DNA of 39,248 nt. Source: PHAA01 sp964584415. GTDB taxonomy: Bacteria; Bacillota; Syntrophomonadia; Syntrophomonadales; Syntrophomonadaceae. The stretch lies in contig CAZOZX010000009.1 of NCBI GenBank assembly GCA_964584415.1, positions 1 through 39,248 of the forward strand. The letters run 5' to 3'. This document shows, one piece after another, positions 8,551-15,755 of the stretch (the stretch's first letter is position 1; the number at the start of each line of letters is the position of its first letter). The translations under genes were made by a program, and so were the position numbers. The notes under the pieces were generated by a model that was not told where the DNA came from, ran no database searches, and worked only from the letters and a program-made list of their open reading frames with translations.

Positions 8551-8784
8551 TTACAATTTGCGGTTCCTGGTGGGATTATCATTACCGTTGATAGCCAACA
8601 GTAACAACGTTAAGAACCGAACGTTGCCGTTCTCATCCCCAATTATGCTGAGAATAAGGCTGCGTAATTTCTGATCGCGGATATCTTCGGCTATTTCTGC
8701 CAGCAGCCTTACGGCTTGCATATCGAGACTCATAACCCTCTGTATTTTGGAGACAAGCTGCGGCGACATTTCAGAAGAAATCAT
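8551..8784 (-). CDS. Short ferritin-like half-repeat protein with altered ligand
   Basis: A 77-residue helical protein similar to one half of the neighbour at 8030. LILSIIGDENGNVRFLTLLLL aligns with LITSIVGDEYGHARLQAALLG, but the metal-ligand His is replaced by Asn (GDENGN). I chose the ATG at 8784 because AAGGAGGTG stands directly upstream; the longer frame would place that site inside the coding region. The Glu residues LAEIAEDIRD upstream could still bind a metal if the protein dimerises. It could be a degenerate paralogue or a scaffold partner of the full diiron protein. Confidence 0.7.
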   Translation of the reverse strand: MISSEMSPQLVSKIQRVMSLDMQAVRLLAEIAEDIRDQKLRSLILSIIGDENGNVRFLTLLLLAINGNDNPTRNRKL

Positions 8785-9045
8785 TCTTTCACCTCCTTGG
8801 TTCAATATATGTAGAAGAAATCCAAGGGGTAACAGTATTTCCCTAGTTTTTTCTATTCACAAATTTAACAGGAGAGAAAGGCAGAATTTGTAATCGAGCG
8901 ATGCAAGAAAGTGGCTGGCTGCTCAAAAATAAGTTTGGTTACGCGCATTAAATATTATATTTCGCCAACCGCAGAATTTTAGAAATGTATTAAATATCAA
9001 TCAACAAGCCAACCTAAACATTGAATAAGGAAATGGGGGTTCACG

Positions 9046-9573
9046 ATGAATAATCAAGTTTATTCATGGGCTCTGTTTTTGGTACCATGGTTGACTTTGG
9101 TCTTCATGAAAAGAGAAGAAATAAAACGGTACATGCCGGTAACCATCCTGGCGGCGCTAGTGGCTACCATTATCCACGATGTCGGTATAAATTATGGTTT
9201 TTGGGAGGTTTTGACCCCTTCACCGCCGCTCTATCAAATGCTGCCTTATTATTATGGTTTGCTGCCCCTAATGGCGATGTGGATTTTCAAGTTTACCAAT
9301 GGCCGCATCTGGCGCTATATTGTAGCGAACCTGGCCTTTGACGTGTTTTTTGCCTACTACTTCCTGGGGGTTTGGCTGCCTGCGCAAGGCTTATTCAGGC
9401 TGACCGGCATTACCAGTTTTCAAGTCCTGTTAATCAATGTTGTTCACTTTTCCGTGCTGTATGTTTATCAAAAATGGCAGGAAGGTGAGCTGTTGCCAGT
9501 CAGAGAAACCTCTTTCAATAAAGACTTAAACCCGGTGGCGGCCAAGCCATTCCCCAAACGCGAACGTGAATAG
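9046..9573 (+). CDS. Hypothetical integral membrane protein
   Basis: A 175-residue protein with about five hydrophobic spans (YSWALFLVPWLTLVFM, VTILAALVATIIHD, GLLPLMAMWIFKF, VANLAFDVFFAYYF, FQVLLINVVHFSVLYVY) and a charged cytosolic tail ending in KPFPKRERE. Tyr and Trp cluster at span ends. It resembles small uncharacterised Firmicute membrane proteins (the CBO0543 type is one thought), but I do not recognise a catalytic motif. It is flanked upstream by an A/T-rich spacer and downstream by a terminator, so it appears monocistronic. Confidence 0.75.
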   Translation: MNNQVYSWALFLVPWLTLVFMKREEIKRYMPVTILAALVATIIHDVGINYGFWEVLTPSPPLYQMLPYYYGLLPLMAMWIFKFTNGRIWRYIVANLAFDVFFAYYFLGVWLPAQGLFRLTGITSFQVLLINVVHFSVLYVYQKWQEGELLPVRETSFNKDLNPVAAKPFPKRERE

Positions 9574-9641
9574 ACTGCTGTAACAGAGATTCCAATAAGG
9601 TCGGATATATGTAAATTGCAGATTAAGAATACAGAATGCCT

Positions 9642-9670
9642 AAAACGCCCAATCAGGGCGTTTTCTATCT
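9642..9670 (+). terminator. Rho-independent terminator
   Basis: AAAACGCCC (9642-9650) pairs perfectly with GGGCGTTTT (9656-9664) around AATCA, and the 3' arm runs into TTTTCTATCT. Confidence 0.85.
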
Positions 9671-9759
9671 ATTAATGAAAGGGTACTCACTGCACAGGTA
9701 TTAACTTATAATATATATATATGTATATATTTAGAAAAGAATAAAAAGGAGGGGCAAGT

Positions 9760-10380
9760 ATGAATCAAGGTGAATGCCAACTGTGTGATCTGCAGCCAAT
9801 AGGAGAAGGCAATGCTGCTGTTCCTCCCCGGTCGATCACTACGACGGTCAGACATTTTATCCGAAGACATCTTGGGCACGACCGAAGTCAAAAAATACAT
9901 TACCTATTGGAAAAACTGAGAGGGAGGGGGAAAACCAAAATATCAAGCGAGCCCCTTAAATATGTACAAACGGAACCGTTAAAAACGGGAGACCTGGTTC
10001 GGGTCCGTTCCAAAGCACAAATCGAGTCCACGCTTGATTCAAGCAATAAACTCAAGGGCTGTCTATTCATGTATGAACAGCAGCCGTATTGTGATACCGA
10101 GCAGCGTGTACTAAAAGTAATGGAGCGCTTTGTAGATGAGCGCGATCTCAGGGTGAAAAAATGTAAAGGTCTCGTGCTGCTTGAAGGGGTAATCTGTCCG
10201 GGAACCAGGGGATGGGGAAGATGCGATCGGGCGTGTTTTATGTTCTGGAGGGAGGAATGGCTCGAAAAGATTAAGGATAGCGTCTCATCTTTAGCGGTTT
10301 TCTGGAGTACCGCGCAGTTATATGAGCTGCTCCTATGTGACCATATGAATTTATTGTGTAAGGCAGCTGGCACGCTTTAG
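9760..10380 (+). CDS. Conserved protein with C-terminal Cys-rich domain
   Basis: A 206-residue soluble protein. The first ~60 residues are basic and poorly structured. Residues ~70-175 form a domain I recognise from unrelated bacteria without a function: LKTGDLVRVRSKAQIESTLD, KGCLFMYEQQPYCDTEQRVL, VDERDLRVKKCKGLVLLEG and GRCDRACFMFWREEWLEKI. The spaced cysteines (KGC, YC, KKC, VIC, RCDRAC) could bind a metal. In other genomes such domains occur near secondary-metabolism or glycan genes as I recall, but nothing here supports that. The ATG is preceded by AAGGAGGGG, and a run of alternating T and A (about 9709-9730) lies upstream as a probable promoter region. The last ~30 residues look unrelated to the domain. 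Confidence 0.7.
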   Translation: MNQGECQLCDLQPIGEGNAAVPPRSITTTVRHFIRRHLGHDRSQKIHYLLEKLRGRGKTKISSEPLKYVQTEPLKTGDLVRVRSKAQIESTLDSSNKLKGCLFMYEQQPYCDTEQRVLKVMERFVDERDLRVKKCKGLVLLEGVICPGTRGWGRCDRACFMFWREEWLEKIKDSVSSLAVFWSTAQLYELLLCDHMNLLCKAAGTL

Positions 10381-10557
10381 TTATTCAAATCCATAAGCCA
10401 AATCTAAAGATTATAATGTCTGTATAGAGGAAGCACAGTATAAAATCAAAAAAATGTAAAAGATATGATCGCGGCTTAGCCTCGCGTGGAAGTGAGACCG
10501 GGCCGTATTGTATTATAGCCGTGCTTGTACCGGTGGTGCAGGTCGGGGGTGTGTGCG

Positions 10558-10573
10558 TGGACATGCTTTTGCA
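10558..10573 (+). promoter_or_regulatory. Possible sigma-54 (-24/-12) promoter ahead of the activator gene
   Basis: TGGACATGCTTTTGCA has GG and GC separated by the required 12 positions and a perfect TTGCA half, but the -24 half is weak (TGGAC rather than TGGCAC). An imperfect inverted repeat, TTTGGCTGG with CCAGCAAA, follows at 10577-10599. This lies in the 327-base gap 10381-10707, which otherwise contains no gene I can support. It could autoregulate the downstream activator. Confidence 0.35.
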
Positions 10574-10707
10574 GCATTTGGCTGGCGTTCCAGCAAATAT
10601 CCGGACAAAAAATGACGATTTAGCAGGAAATTTATTACCAACAGAGTATTACTTAGAGTGGATATATTACTAGATAGAAAAGGGATTGGGGTTAGGGAGT
10701 ACTAGTT

Positions 10708-12072
10708 ATGGTCTCAAAATTATCAGTGCATGAAGTATTAGAAACCAACGCCATGACAGCAATAATCGTTTCCAATGAAGGCATAGTCGATTATATCAAC
10801 AATACTTATCTCAACATCCTGGGCAAAAACCGGGAAGAGGTGATAGGCAAACATATAACCGATGTCACCCCGGAAACCAAGACTCTTAACGTTATTAAAA
10901 CCGGCAAAGCCAATATCGGTTATAATTGGACCGTCAACGGGTATACCATGATAGCCTGCGCGGTGCCCCTGATCAGGCACGATGAAGTGCTGGGCTGCTT
11001 CGCCTATAGCATATTCCTGGACGCCCTGGAGGCCAAGGACCTGGTCGACAACATCATGACGGAACTGAATATGTACAAGGAAGAGGTGCGGAACCTGCAT
11101 TCCGCCCGCTACTCTTTTGATGATATCATTGGCCAATCGGTAAGCATCGAGGAGATCAAGGACCTGGCCCAAAGGGCCGCCCTGCATGCTTCCATCACCG
11201 TATTGATCAACGGGGAAAGCGGTACCGGCAAAGAATTGTTTGCCCAGGCTATTCACGGGGCCAGCAGCCGGTCACGCCAGCCTTTCATAAGGGTCAACTG
11301 TGCCGCGATTCCGGAGCACCTTCTGGAAGCGGAGTTATTCGGTTATGAGGATGGAGCGTTTACCGGGGCGCGCAAGGGAGGCAGTCCGGGTAAGTTCGAG
11401 ATAGCCCATGGGGGCACCATATTCTTAGACGAGATCGGGGAGATGTCCCTGACCATGCAGAGCAAGCTGCTGGTGTTCCTGCAGGAGCGGGAATTCGAAA
11501 GACTGGGGGGGCATAATACCGCCCGGGTCAACGTCCGGGTGATAGCCGCCACCAACCGCAACCTGGAGGAAATGATCAGCCAGGGGACATTCCGCGAGGA
11601 TCTTTATTACCGGCTCAATGTCCTGACCCTGGAGATTCCCCCGCTGCGGGAACGTATCCAGGATATGCCCCTGCTGGTGGGATACTTCATACCCAGGTTA
11701 AACCGCGAATTGAGAACCAATGTGTCGGGGATATCGGAGGAGGCCCTGGCCATGCTCAGCCGATATAACTGGCCGGGTAATATCAGGGAGCTGGTCAATA
11801 CCCTGCAGAGAGCTATACTTCTGGCGGACATGGGGACCTATCCAACCATTACCACCAAACAGCTGAGCTTTATGAAGATCAAGAATGAGGATGAGAACCT
11901 GCTGCCATCCATAACCCTTAAAGAGTTAATGCGGGATTACGAAAAGCAGATCCTGACCCAGGCGCTGGCCGAAGCCAAGCAGAATAAAACCCAGACGGCC
12001 AAGCTCCTGGATATCGACGTCTCATCGCTGTATAAAAAAATGAGGCAGTACGGATTAGCGACTGATTCCTAG
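10708..12072 (+). CDS. Sigma-54-dependent transcriptional activator (PAS-AAA+-Fis HTH)
   Basis: A 454-residue enhancer-binding protein. Residues ~8-115 form a PAS domain (EGIVDYINNTYLNILGKNREEVIGK), which probably senses a small ligand or redox state. Residues ~135-370 are the AAA+ domain: Walker A GESGTGKE, the sigma-54-contacting GAFTGA loop, Walker B GGTIFLDEIGE, and the arginine-finger region YRLNVLTLEIPPLRER. A C-terminal Fis-type helix-turn-helix covers ~415-450 (NKTQTAKLLDIDVSSLYKKMRQYG). There is no response-regulator receiver domain, so control is by the PAS input. A good -24/-12 promoter sits 465 bases downstream at 12537, and the Hdr operon starts 2.1 kb downstream. It probably controls the small genes from 12609 and perhaps the redox operon. 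Confidence 0.92.
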   Translation: MVSKLSVHEVLETNAMTAIIVSNEGIVDYINNTYLNILGKNREEVIGKHITDVTPETKTLNVIKTGKANIGYNWTVNGYTMIACAVPLIRHDEVLGCFAYSIFLDALEAKDLVDNIMTELNMYKEEVRNLHSARYSFDDIIGQSVSIEEIKDLAQRAALHASITVLINGESGTGKELFAQAIHGASSRSRQPFIRVNCAAIPEHLLEAELFGYEDGAFTGARKGGSPGKFEIAHGGTIFLDEIGEMSLTMQSKLLVFLQEREFERLGGHNTARVNVRVIAATNRNLEEMISQGTFREDLYYRLNVLTLEIPPLRERIQDMPLLVGYFIPRLNRELRTNVSGISEEALAMLSRYNWPGNIRELVNTLQRAILLADMGTYPTITTKQLSFMKIKNEDENLLPSITLKELMRDYEKQILTQALAEAKQNKTQTAKLLDIDVSSLYKKMRQYGLATDS

Positions 12073-12228
12073 ACCGTTGGCCGTTTCCGGGTCAGCGGCT
12101 GGAAGGAATCTCAGGACAATGATAAAAAGTATGGCCACGGGAGGTTCGGGTAACAGTCATTTTGCCTGATCCTCCTAAATGTTTTTGGGGACCTATCGCT
12201 ATTTTCTCCCTATCGCCAGAACTATGCG

Positions 12229-12269
12229 CCTCCCGTTTGCCTTGCTCGGAGCCCTTTCTACTCGGTCTG
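12229..12269 (+). repeat. Dispersed intergenic repeat, copy 1
   Basis: This 41-base segment matches 20401-20441 at 33 of 41 positions by eye, and its core (GCCTTGCTC..AGCC.TTTCT) recurs at about 13929-13963. All three copies are intergenic, which suggests a dispersed non-coding repeat family. It lies in the 536-base gap 12073-12608, which also holds the sigma-54 promoter at 12537 and a weak hairpin with a T-tract near 12293-12319; I accept no protein gene in the gap. Confidence 0.5.
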
Positions 12270-12536
12270 TTAAACATATGAAGTTTACATCCTGATACCT
12301 GACGGGCAGGTTTCTTTTTGGATCGAATAATACTGTCGGATTTTGGACGAGAGGTTATGGTGAATTTGCCAAACCATGTGGAATATTTGCCTGAAGCCTG
12401 CAGATGCCGTAATAGTGGTGTTTGGTTTCCGCCGTCTGGAAATCAGGAATACCTGGCCTTGACTTATGGCAAAGAGGTCAGTTTGGCCCGCCGCAACAAA
12501 TACCGGTATTCAGGCAATCCTTACTTGCATTCTTTC

Positions 12537-12552
12537 TGGCATACTTATTGCA
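12537..12552 (+). promoter_or_regulatory. Sigma-54 (-24/-12) promoter
   Basis: TGGCATACTTATTGCA matches the consensus TGGCAC-N5-TTGCA with exact spacing and only the sixth base differing. It reads toward the small genes at 12609 and 12765 and lies 465 bases downstream of the sigma-54 activator gene. Transcription would start near 12564. Confidence 0.7.
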
Positions 12553-12608
12553 TTTAAATTAGGGCAGTGAGGACTAAATTCATCTCAAGATGCCGGGGGG
12601 TAAGTAGG

Positions 12609-12734
12609 ATGGAAAAGATGTTACAGCTGGACCAGGATAAAAAAGAACTGCTGCAGATCATAAAAAGATTTATCGAGGCAGAATTAAACGTGATCCGGGC
12701 TGAAACCGTTAAGAAGGAAGGTCTTCCTGCCTGA
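12609..12734 (+). CDS. 41-residue helical small protein
   Basis: ATG at 12609 opens 41 codons ending in TGA at 12732-12734. The product is strongly helical and charged (QLDQDKKELLQIIKRFIEAELN) with no membrane segment. The ribosome site is a G-rich GGGGGG..AGG about 5-12 bases upstream; the ATG three codons later is an alternative start. It is the first frame after the sigma-54 promoter at 12537 and precedes the zinc-ribbon gene by 30 bases. It resembles no family I can name; a Spo0E-like short helical hairpin is one possibility on size alone. Confidence 0.5.
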   Translation: MEKMLQLDQDKKELLQIIKRFIEAELNVIRAETVKKEGLPA

Positions 12735-12764
12735 TTCAAATAATTAGCGGTGAGGTGCATCAGA

Positions 12765-12941
12765 GTGATTGAGATGATATGCCCTAATTGCGGTAAATTC
12801 CTGGGTGTCCTGGAGGGGGAAGCCCAGATAAAATGTCCCAGGTGCAGGCTTTTGAATACCTTTGTATCGAGGCCCTATACTGATTCCGATGAAGATTCGG
12901 ATCAGGAAAGTGATGAGGAACAATCTTCTGCCGTTCACTGA
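12765..12941 (+). CDS. Com-like zinc-ribbon small protein with acidic tail
   Basis: A 58-residue protein whose N-terminal half carries C-P-N-C-G-K-F-L-G-V-L-E-G and I-K-C-P-R-C, a four-cysteine ribbon like that of the phage Mu Com translational regulator family. The C-terminal ~20 residues are mainly Asp, Glu and Ser (DSDEDSDQESDEEQSS). I chose GTG at 12765 because GAGGTG lies 7 bases upstream; an upstream in-frame GTG at 12750 has no ribosome site. No other phage gene is present, so it is more likely a resident Com-like protein that binds RNA or protein. It sits under the sigma-54 promoter at 12537, after the 41-residue protein. Confidence 0.6.
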   Translation: MIEMICPNCGKFLGVLEGEAQIKCPRCRLLNTFVSRPYTDSDEDSDQESDEEQSSAVH

Positions 12942-13079
12942 TCTGAGCGGGCGGTTGGGAATAAAGTGGGGATGCTTTGCCGGCGGACCGTATGGTGTGA
13001 TTATAAATGGGGACTTCTAATCCCGCGGGCAAAGCTCCGACCCACCAACCAGGAATATGATATAAATATGGCTTCAGCA

Positions 13080-13115
13080 GGGGGGGGGGGATCGTCAGAT
13101 ATCATCCCCTTTTTG
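13080..13115 (+). terminator. Terminator built on an 11-base poly-G tract
   Basis: Eleven consecutive G (13080-13090) lead into GGGGAT, which pairs with ATCCCC (13104-13109) and is followed by TTTTT. This probably ends the small zinc-ribbon transcript. The homopolymer is unusual for the region and may vary in length. Confidence 0.5.
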
Positions 13116-13230
13116 TATGCCTCATGTTATGGGGACGGGGTTGCTGACAACCTGATATTGACAAGCCGGCTGGTCAGGTAATATTGTGGGGGTAGTACAG
13201 GCAAGAAATGAAATTAAAAGGTGAGGAATC

Positions 13231-13839
13231 ATGAACTTATCAATAGCTTTGGAAACAGCGCAGGATTTTCGGACTGTCGAAAATTTGACCCGCGAGGCCT
13301 TTTGGGATGTTTACAAGCCCGGTTGCGATGAGCACTTACTGGTGCATAAAATCAGAAACCGAGATGCCTTCGTGAAGGTATTGGATCTGGTGGTCTCCGA
13401 TGATGAGGTGATAATAGCCAATATAATTTACTCCCGGGCCCGGGTAGTGAACGATGCCGGGGGAGAAACCGAGGTTTTATGCATGGGGCCGGTCAGTGTC
13501 CTGCCCATCTATCAAAAGCAGGGGATCGGCTCGATGCTGATCAAATACTCCCTGGAATTGGCCCGGCAGCTGGACTTTAAGGGAGTAATTCTATTCGGGA
13601 ACCCGGATTATTACCACCGCTTTGGCTTTGTCAACGCCGAAAAATACGGCATCCAGACCTCGACCGGAGAGAATTTCGAACCGTTCATGGCCCTGGAGCT
13701 TAGCCCTGGCAGCCTCGATGGCGTGGCTGGTAAATTCTATCATGATGAGGCGTTTCAGATCGACCCGGAGGAGCTGGAGGAATTTGAAAAACAGTTCCCT
13801 TACCGGGAAAAGCATGTCACCGACACCCAGCTAAAATAG
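13231..13839 (+). CDS. GNAT-family N-acetyltransferase
   Basis: A 202-residue protein with the GNAT acetyl-CoA site around residues 88-110 (GPVSVLPIYQKQGIGSMLI; the Q-x-x-G-x-G/S pyrophosphate loop) and the later strand GVILFGNPDYYHRFGFV, typical of the YhbS-like branch in which the Tyr-Tyr-x-Arg-Phe-Gly-Phe motif ends the domain. A C-terminal extension of ~40 acidic residues (DPEELEEFEKQFPYREK) follows. The substrate is unknown. The ATG follows AAAAGGTGAGG at good spacing. The stop codon touches the palindromic repeat starting at 13839. Confidence 0.88.
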   Translation: MNLSIALETAQDFRTVENLTREAFWDVYKPGCDEHLLVHKIRNRDAFVKVLDLVVSDDEVIIANIIYSRARVVNDAGGETEVLCMGPVSVLPIYQKQGIGSMLIKYSLELARQLDFKGVILFGNPDYYHRFGFVNAEKYGIQTSTGENFEPFMALELSPGSLDGVAGKFYHDEAFQIDPEELEEFEKQFPYREKHVTDTQLK

Positions 13840-13965
13840 CCAGAGCGTCAGAAAACGCTTATAGCTGCGTTGATCCAAATAGTCCACTCAATCGACGTAC
13901 CAGTGTACTACTCAATCGTGAACTATTTAATCGCCTTGCTCTAAGCCTTTTCTGCTAGCTCTGGC
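13839..13965. repeat. Palindromic repeat element of about 127 bp
   Basis: The left end GCCAGAGCGTCAGAAAACGCTT (in two parts: GCCAGAGC, then CAGAAAACGCTT) is the imperfect inverse of AAGCCTTTTCTG and GCTCTGGC at 13943-13965. An inner pair, AATAGTCCAC and GTGAACTATT, is also inverted. The whole can fold into one long hairpin. No open reading frame fits inside, so it resembles a MITE or large REP-like unit. Confidence 0.6.
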
Positions 13966-14025
13966 CTGGCGTCAGAAAAAGCTTATAGCTGCGTTTATTA
14001 GAATATTCCACTCAATCGACGTACC
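13845..14025 (+). repeat. 57-bp direct repeat pair around the palindrome
   Basis: 13845-13901 and 13969-14025 are the same length and match at 51 of 57 positions; both begin GCGTCAGAAAA and end CCACTCAATCGACGTACC. The second copy lies just outside the palindrome, as if part of the element had been duplicated. The stretch 13840-14212 holds only these repeats and the promoter at 14120; I see no gene there. Confidence 0.65.
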
Positions 14026-14119
14026 GAAGCCTCTTCTTAATACTCCTCTCATTTTATATTTCTTCCAGAAACAAGTGGACGGAGAGGACCACATAATAGT
14101 CAACTGAATGCGAAAGCAA

Positions 14120-14128
14120 TGCTATAAT
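14120..14128 (+). promoter_or_regulatory. Extended -10 promoter of the Hdr operon
   Basis: TGCTATAAT is a perfect extended -10 box (TGn then TATAAT at 14123-14128). The -35 region about 17 bases upstream is poor. Transcription would begin near 14135, downstream of the longest possible start (14108), which supports ATG 14213 as the first codon of hdrC1. Confidence 0.5.
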
Positions 14129-14212
14129 GTAGTCAAAACCCTGCTGAAACTTACCTTCACCAACCTTGCCCCGGATCGTATTCCCAACCTCAAATGGGGA
14201 GATGTTATAGAC

Positions 14213-14806
14213 ATGCCGAGAGAAAAATACCAGGACCATGACGAAAATTTAAAAGACAAGGTCGATCCTTACAAGCTGGTCGAGAACCTGGAAACCTGCC
14301 TGGCCTGCGGCAAATGTGCGGGCAACTGCCCGGTGGCCAGCCTTACGCCTTCATATAATCCCCGCCAAATTATCAGCGATGTTTTGAACGGCAATACCGA
14401 ACGGTGGTTAAACAGCGAGGAGATCTGGCGCTGCTTCTGGTGCGCCAACTGCGCCACCAATTGTCCCAATGACATCATGTTTCCGTTATTGATGATGCAG
14501 CTCCGCTACCTGGCCACCGAGAACAATTACGGGCTCAAATATATTATACCGTTTAAACGCTTTGCCCTGCGCGCCCGGGAAGATGGCCTGACCTTCGCCC
14601 CCTCCGAAAAAGGCCGGGAGAAGATCAAACGACTGCGCAGCAACCTGGGAGCCACACCCTGGCCAGATATATCGGAGCGGGCCAAAGCCGAGTATAAGCA
14701 ATTATTTGACTTGACCGGCGCTACTGCATACCTGGATAGCCTCACTGATGAGGATGAGAAGCCGGTTGAGCTGCGCTACACCAAGGGGAGGATCACCAAT
14801 GAATAA
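14213..14806 (+). CDS. hdrC: HdrC-like iron-sulfur subunit (first copy)
   Basis: A 197-residue soluble protein with two [4Fe-4S] motifs of the C-x2-C-x2-C-x3-CP kind: CLACGKCAGNCP (about residues 26-37) and CFWCANCATNCP (about 70-81). HdrC relays electrons between the flavin subunit HdrA and the disulfide-reducing subunit HdrB. I chose ATG at 14213 because GGGGAG precedes it and because the extended -10 box lies inside the longer frame that starts at 14108. The stop overlaps the hdrB1 start by 8 bases, so translation is probably coupled. It is the first gene of an eight-gene operon that ends at the terminator at 20016. Confidence 0.88.
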   Translation: MPREKYQDHDENLKDKVDPYKLVENLETCLACGKCAGNCPVASLTPSYNPRQIISDVLNGNTERWLNSEEIWRCFWCANCATNCPNDIMFPLLMMQLRYLATENNYGLKYIIPFKRFALRAREDGLTFAPSEKGREKIKRLRSNLGATPWPDISERAKAEYKQLFDLTGATAYLDSLTDEDEKPVELRYTKGRITNE

Positions 14807-15755
14807 AGAACGGGTGGTTTCACCTGAGAAGCTGTTCCCGGCAGTGCCGGAATCCATATTCCTGTTCCGCAGCTGCACCGGCAGCATGGAATATCCGGGG
14901 ACCGAAAATGCCATCAAAGAGGTAATGAAAATCCTGGGGATAGAGATAGTGATGGACCCCGACCAGACTTGTTGTTCGGGCTACCTGCTGACCTGTTCCG
15001 CCTATAAGCCGGAATTATCCCTGGCCGTAACGGCCCGCAATCTGGCCATTGTGGAGAAGAAAAACCTGGACTGCTATATGTTCTGCAATGGCTGTTACGG
15101 ATACAACCGGGAGCTGGCCCATATCATGCACGAACATCCCGACTATAAGAAGATGGCCAATGATGTCATCGCCAAACAGGGCTACCACTATGAAGGTAAA
15201 ACCGAGATCCACCACGTGCAGGAACTGTGGTACCGGCTCAAACACCAGATTGCCGCCAGTGTGGTGCAACCGCTCAACGGGTTGAAGGTTGGGGTCCATT
15301 ACGGCTGCCACTATCTGGCCCAGCAGTACAATATCCTGGATGATGGGGGCTATCCTACCTTCCACGAGGAGATAATCGAGGCCCTGGGTGCTGCCCCGGT
15401 GTTTTACAAAGAAAGGCAGATGTGCTGCGGTTATTCAGTCGGCCGCGGCTTTACTCATAAAGAAACCACGGTGCAGCCGCACCTGTACAAGAAATTCAAG
15501 AGTGCCAAAGAAGCAGGAGTAGAACTGATGACAACCTGCTGCCCGGGTTGTAACGTTGGCCTGGACCGGGAGCAGCCCAACCTGGCCAAACGCTATGAGG
15601 AGGAATTCAATATTCCGGTTATCGACATCTCCCAGCTGATCGGCCTGGCCCTGGGAGTACCGCTGGTGAAGCTGGGATTCGATGCCAATACGGTTAAACT
15701 GGACGGGGTTTTGAAAAAGCTGGGGATAGGGGAAGGTGATAGCCATGACAACTAA
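14799..15755 (+). CDS. hdrB: HdrB-like CCG-domain subunit (first copy)
   Basis: A 318-residue protein with two cysteine-rich CCG-type domains, which bind the non-cubane [4Fe-4S] clusters that reduce disulfides in HdrB. The first is RSCTGS, DQTCCSGY, then MFCNGC; the second is HYGCHYLAQQ, QMCCGYSVGRG, then TTCCPGCN. The first CCG is CCSG, a slight departure from canonical. The start ATG 14799 overlaps the hdrC1 stop and follows GGGGAGGATC; longer in-frame starts lie inside hdrC1. It ends 11 bases inside hdrA. It is about 30 residues longer than the second copy and is not identical to it, so the two copies probably have different partners or substrates. Confidence 0.88.
   Translation: MNKERVVSPEKLFPAVPESIFLFRSCTGSMEYPGTENAIKEVMKILGIEIVMDPDQTCCSGYLLTCSAYKPELSLAVTARNLAIVEKKNLDCYMFCNGCYGYNRELAHIMHEHPDYKKMANDVIAKQGYHYEGKTEIHHVQELWYRLKHQIAASVVQPLNGLKVGVHYGCHYLAQQYNILDDGGYPTFHEEIIEALGAAPVFYKERQMCCGYSVGRGFTHKETTVQPHLYKKFKSAKEAGVELMTTCCPGCNVGLDREQPNLAKRYEEEFNIPVIDISQLIGLALGVPLVKLGFDANTVKLDGVLKKLGIGEGDSHDN

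Noticed and set aside
12318..12557. 79-codon open frame on the plus strand
   Set aside because: No usable ribosome site, unusual composition, and its 3' end contains the consensus sigma-54 promoter at 12537. Treated as intergenic.
12966..13181. 71-codon open frame on the plus strand
   Set aside because: It runs through the G11 tract and the terminator hairpin and has no ribosome site or recognisable protein features.
14108..14212. 35-codon N-terminal extension of the first HdrC
   Set aside because: It contains the extended -10 promoter box, lacks a ribosome site, and its residues show no HdrC similarity.
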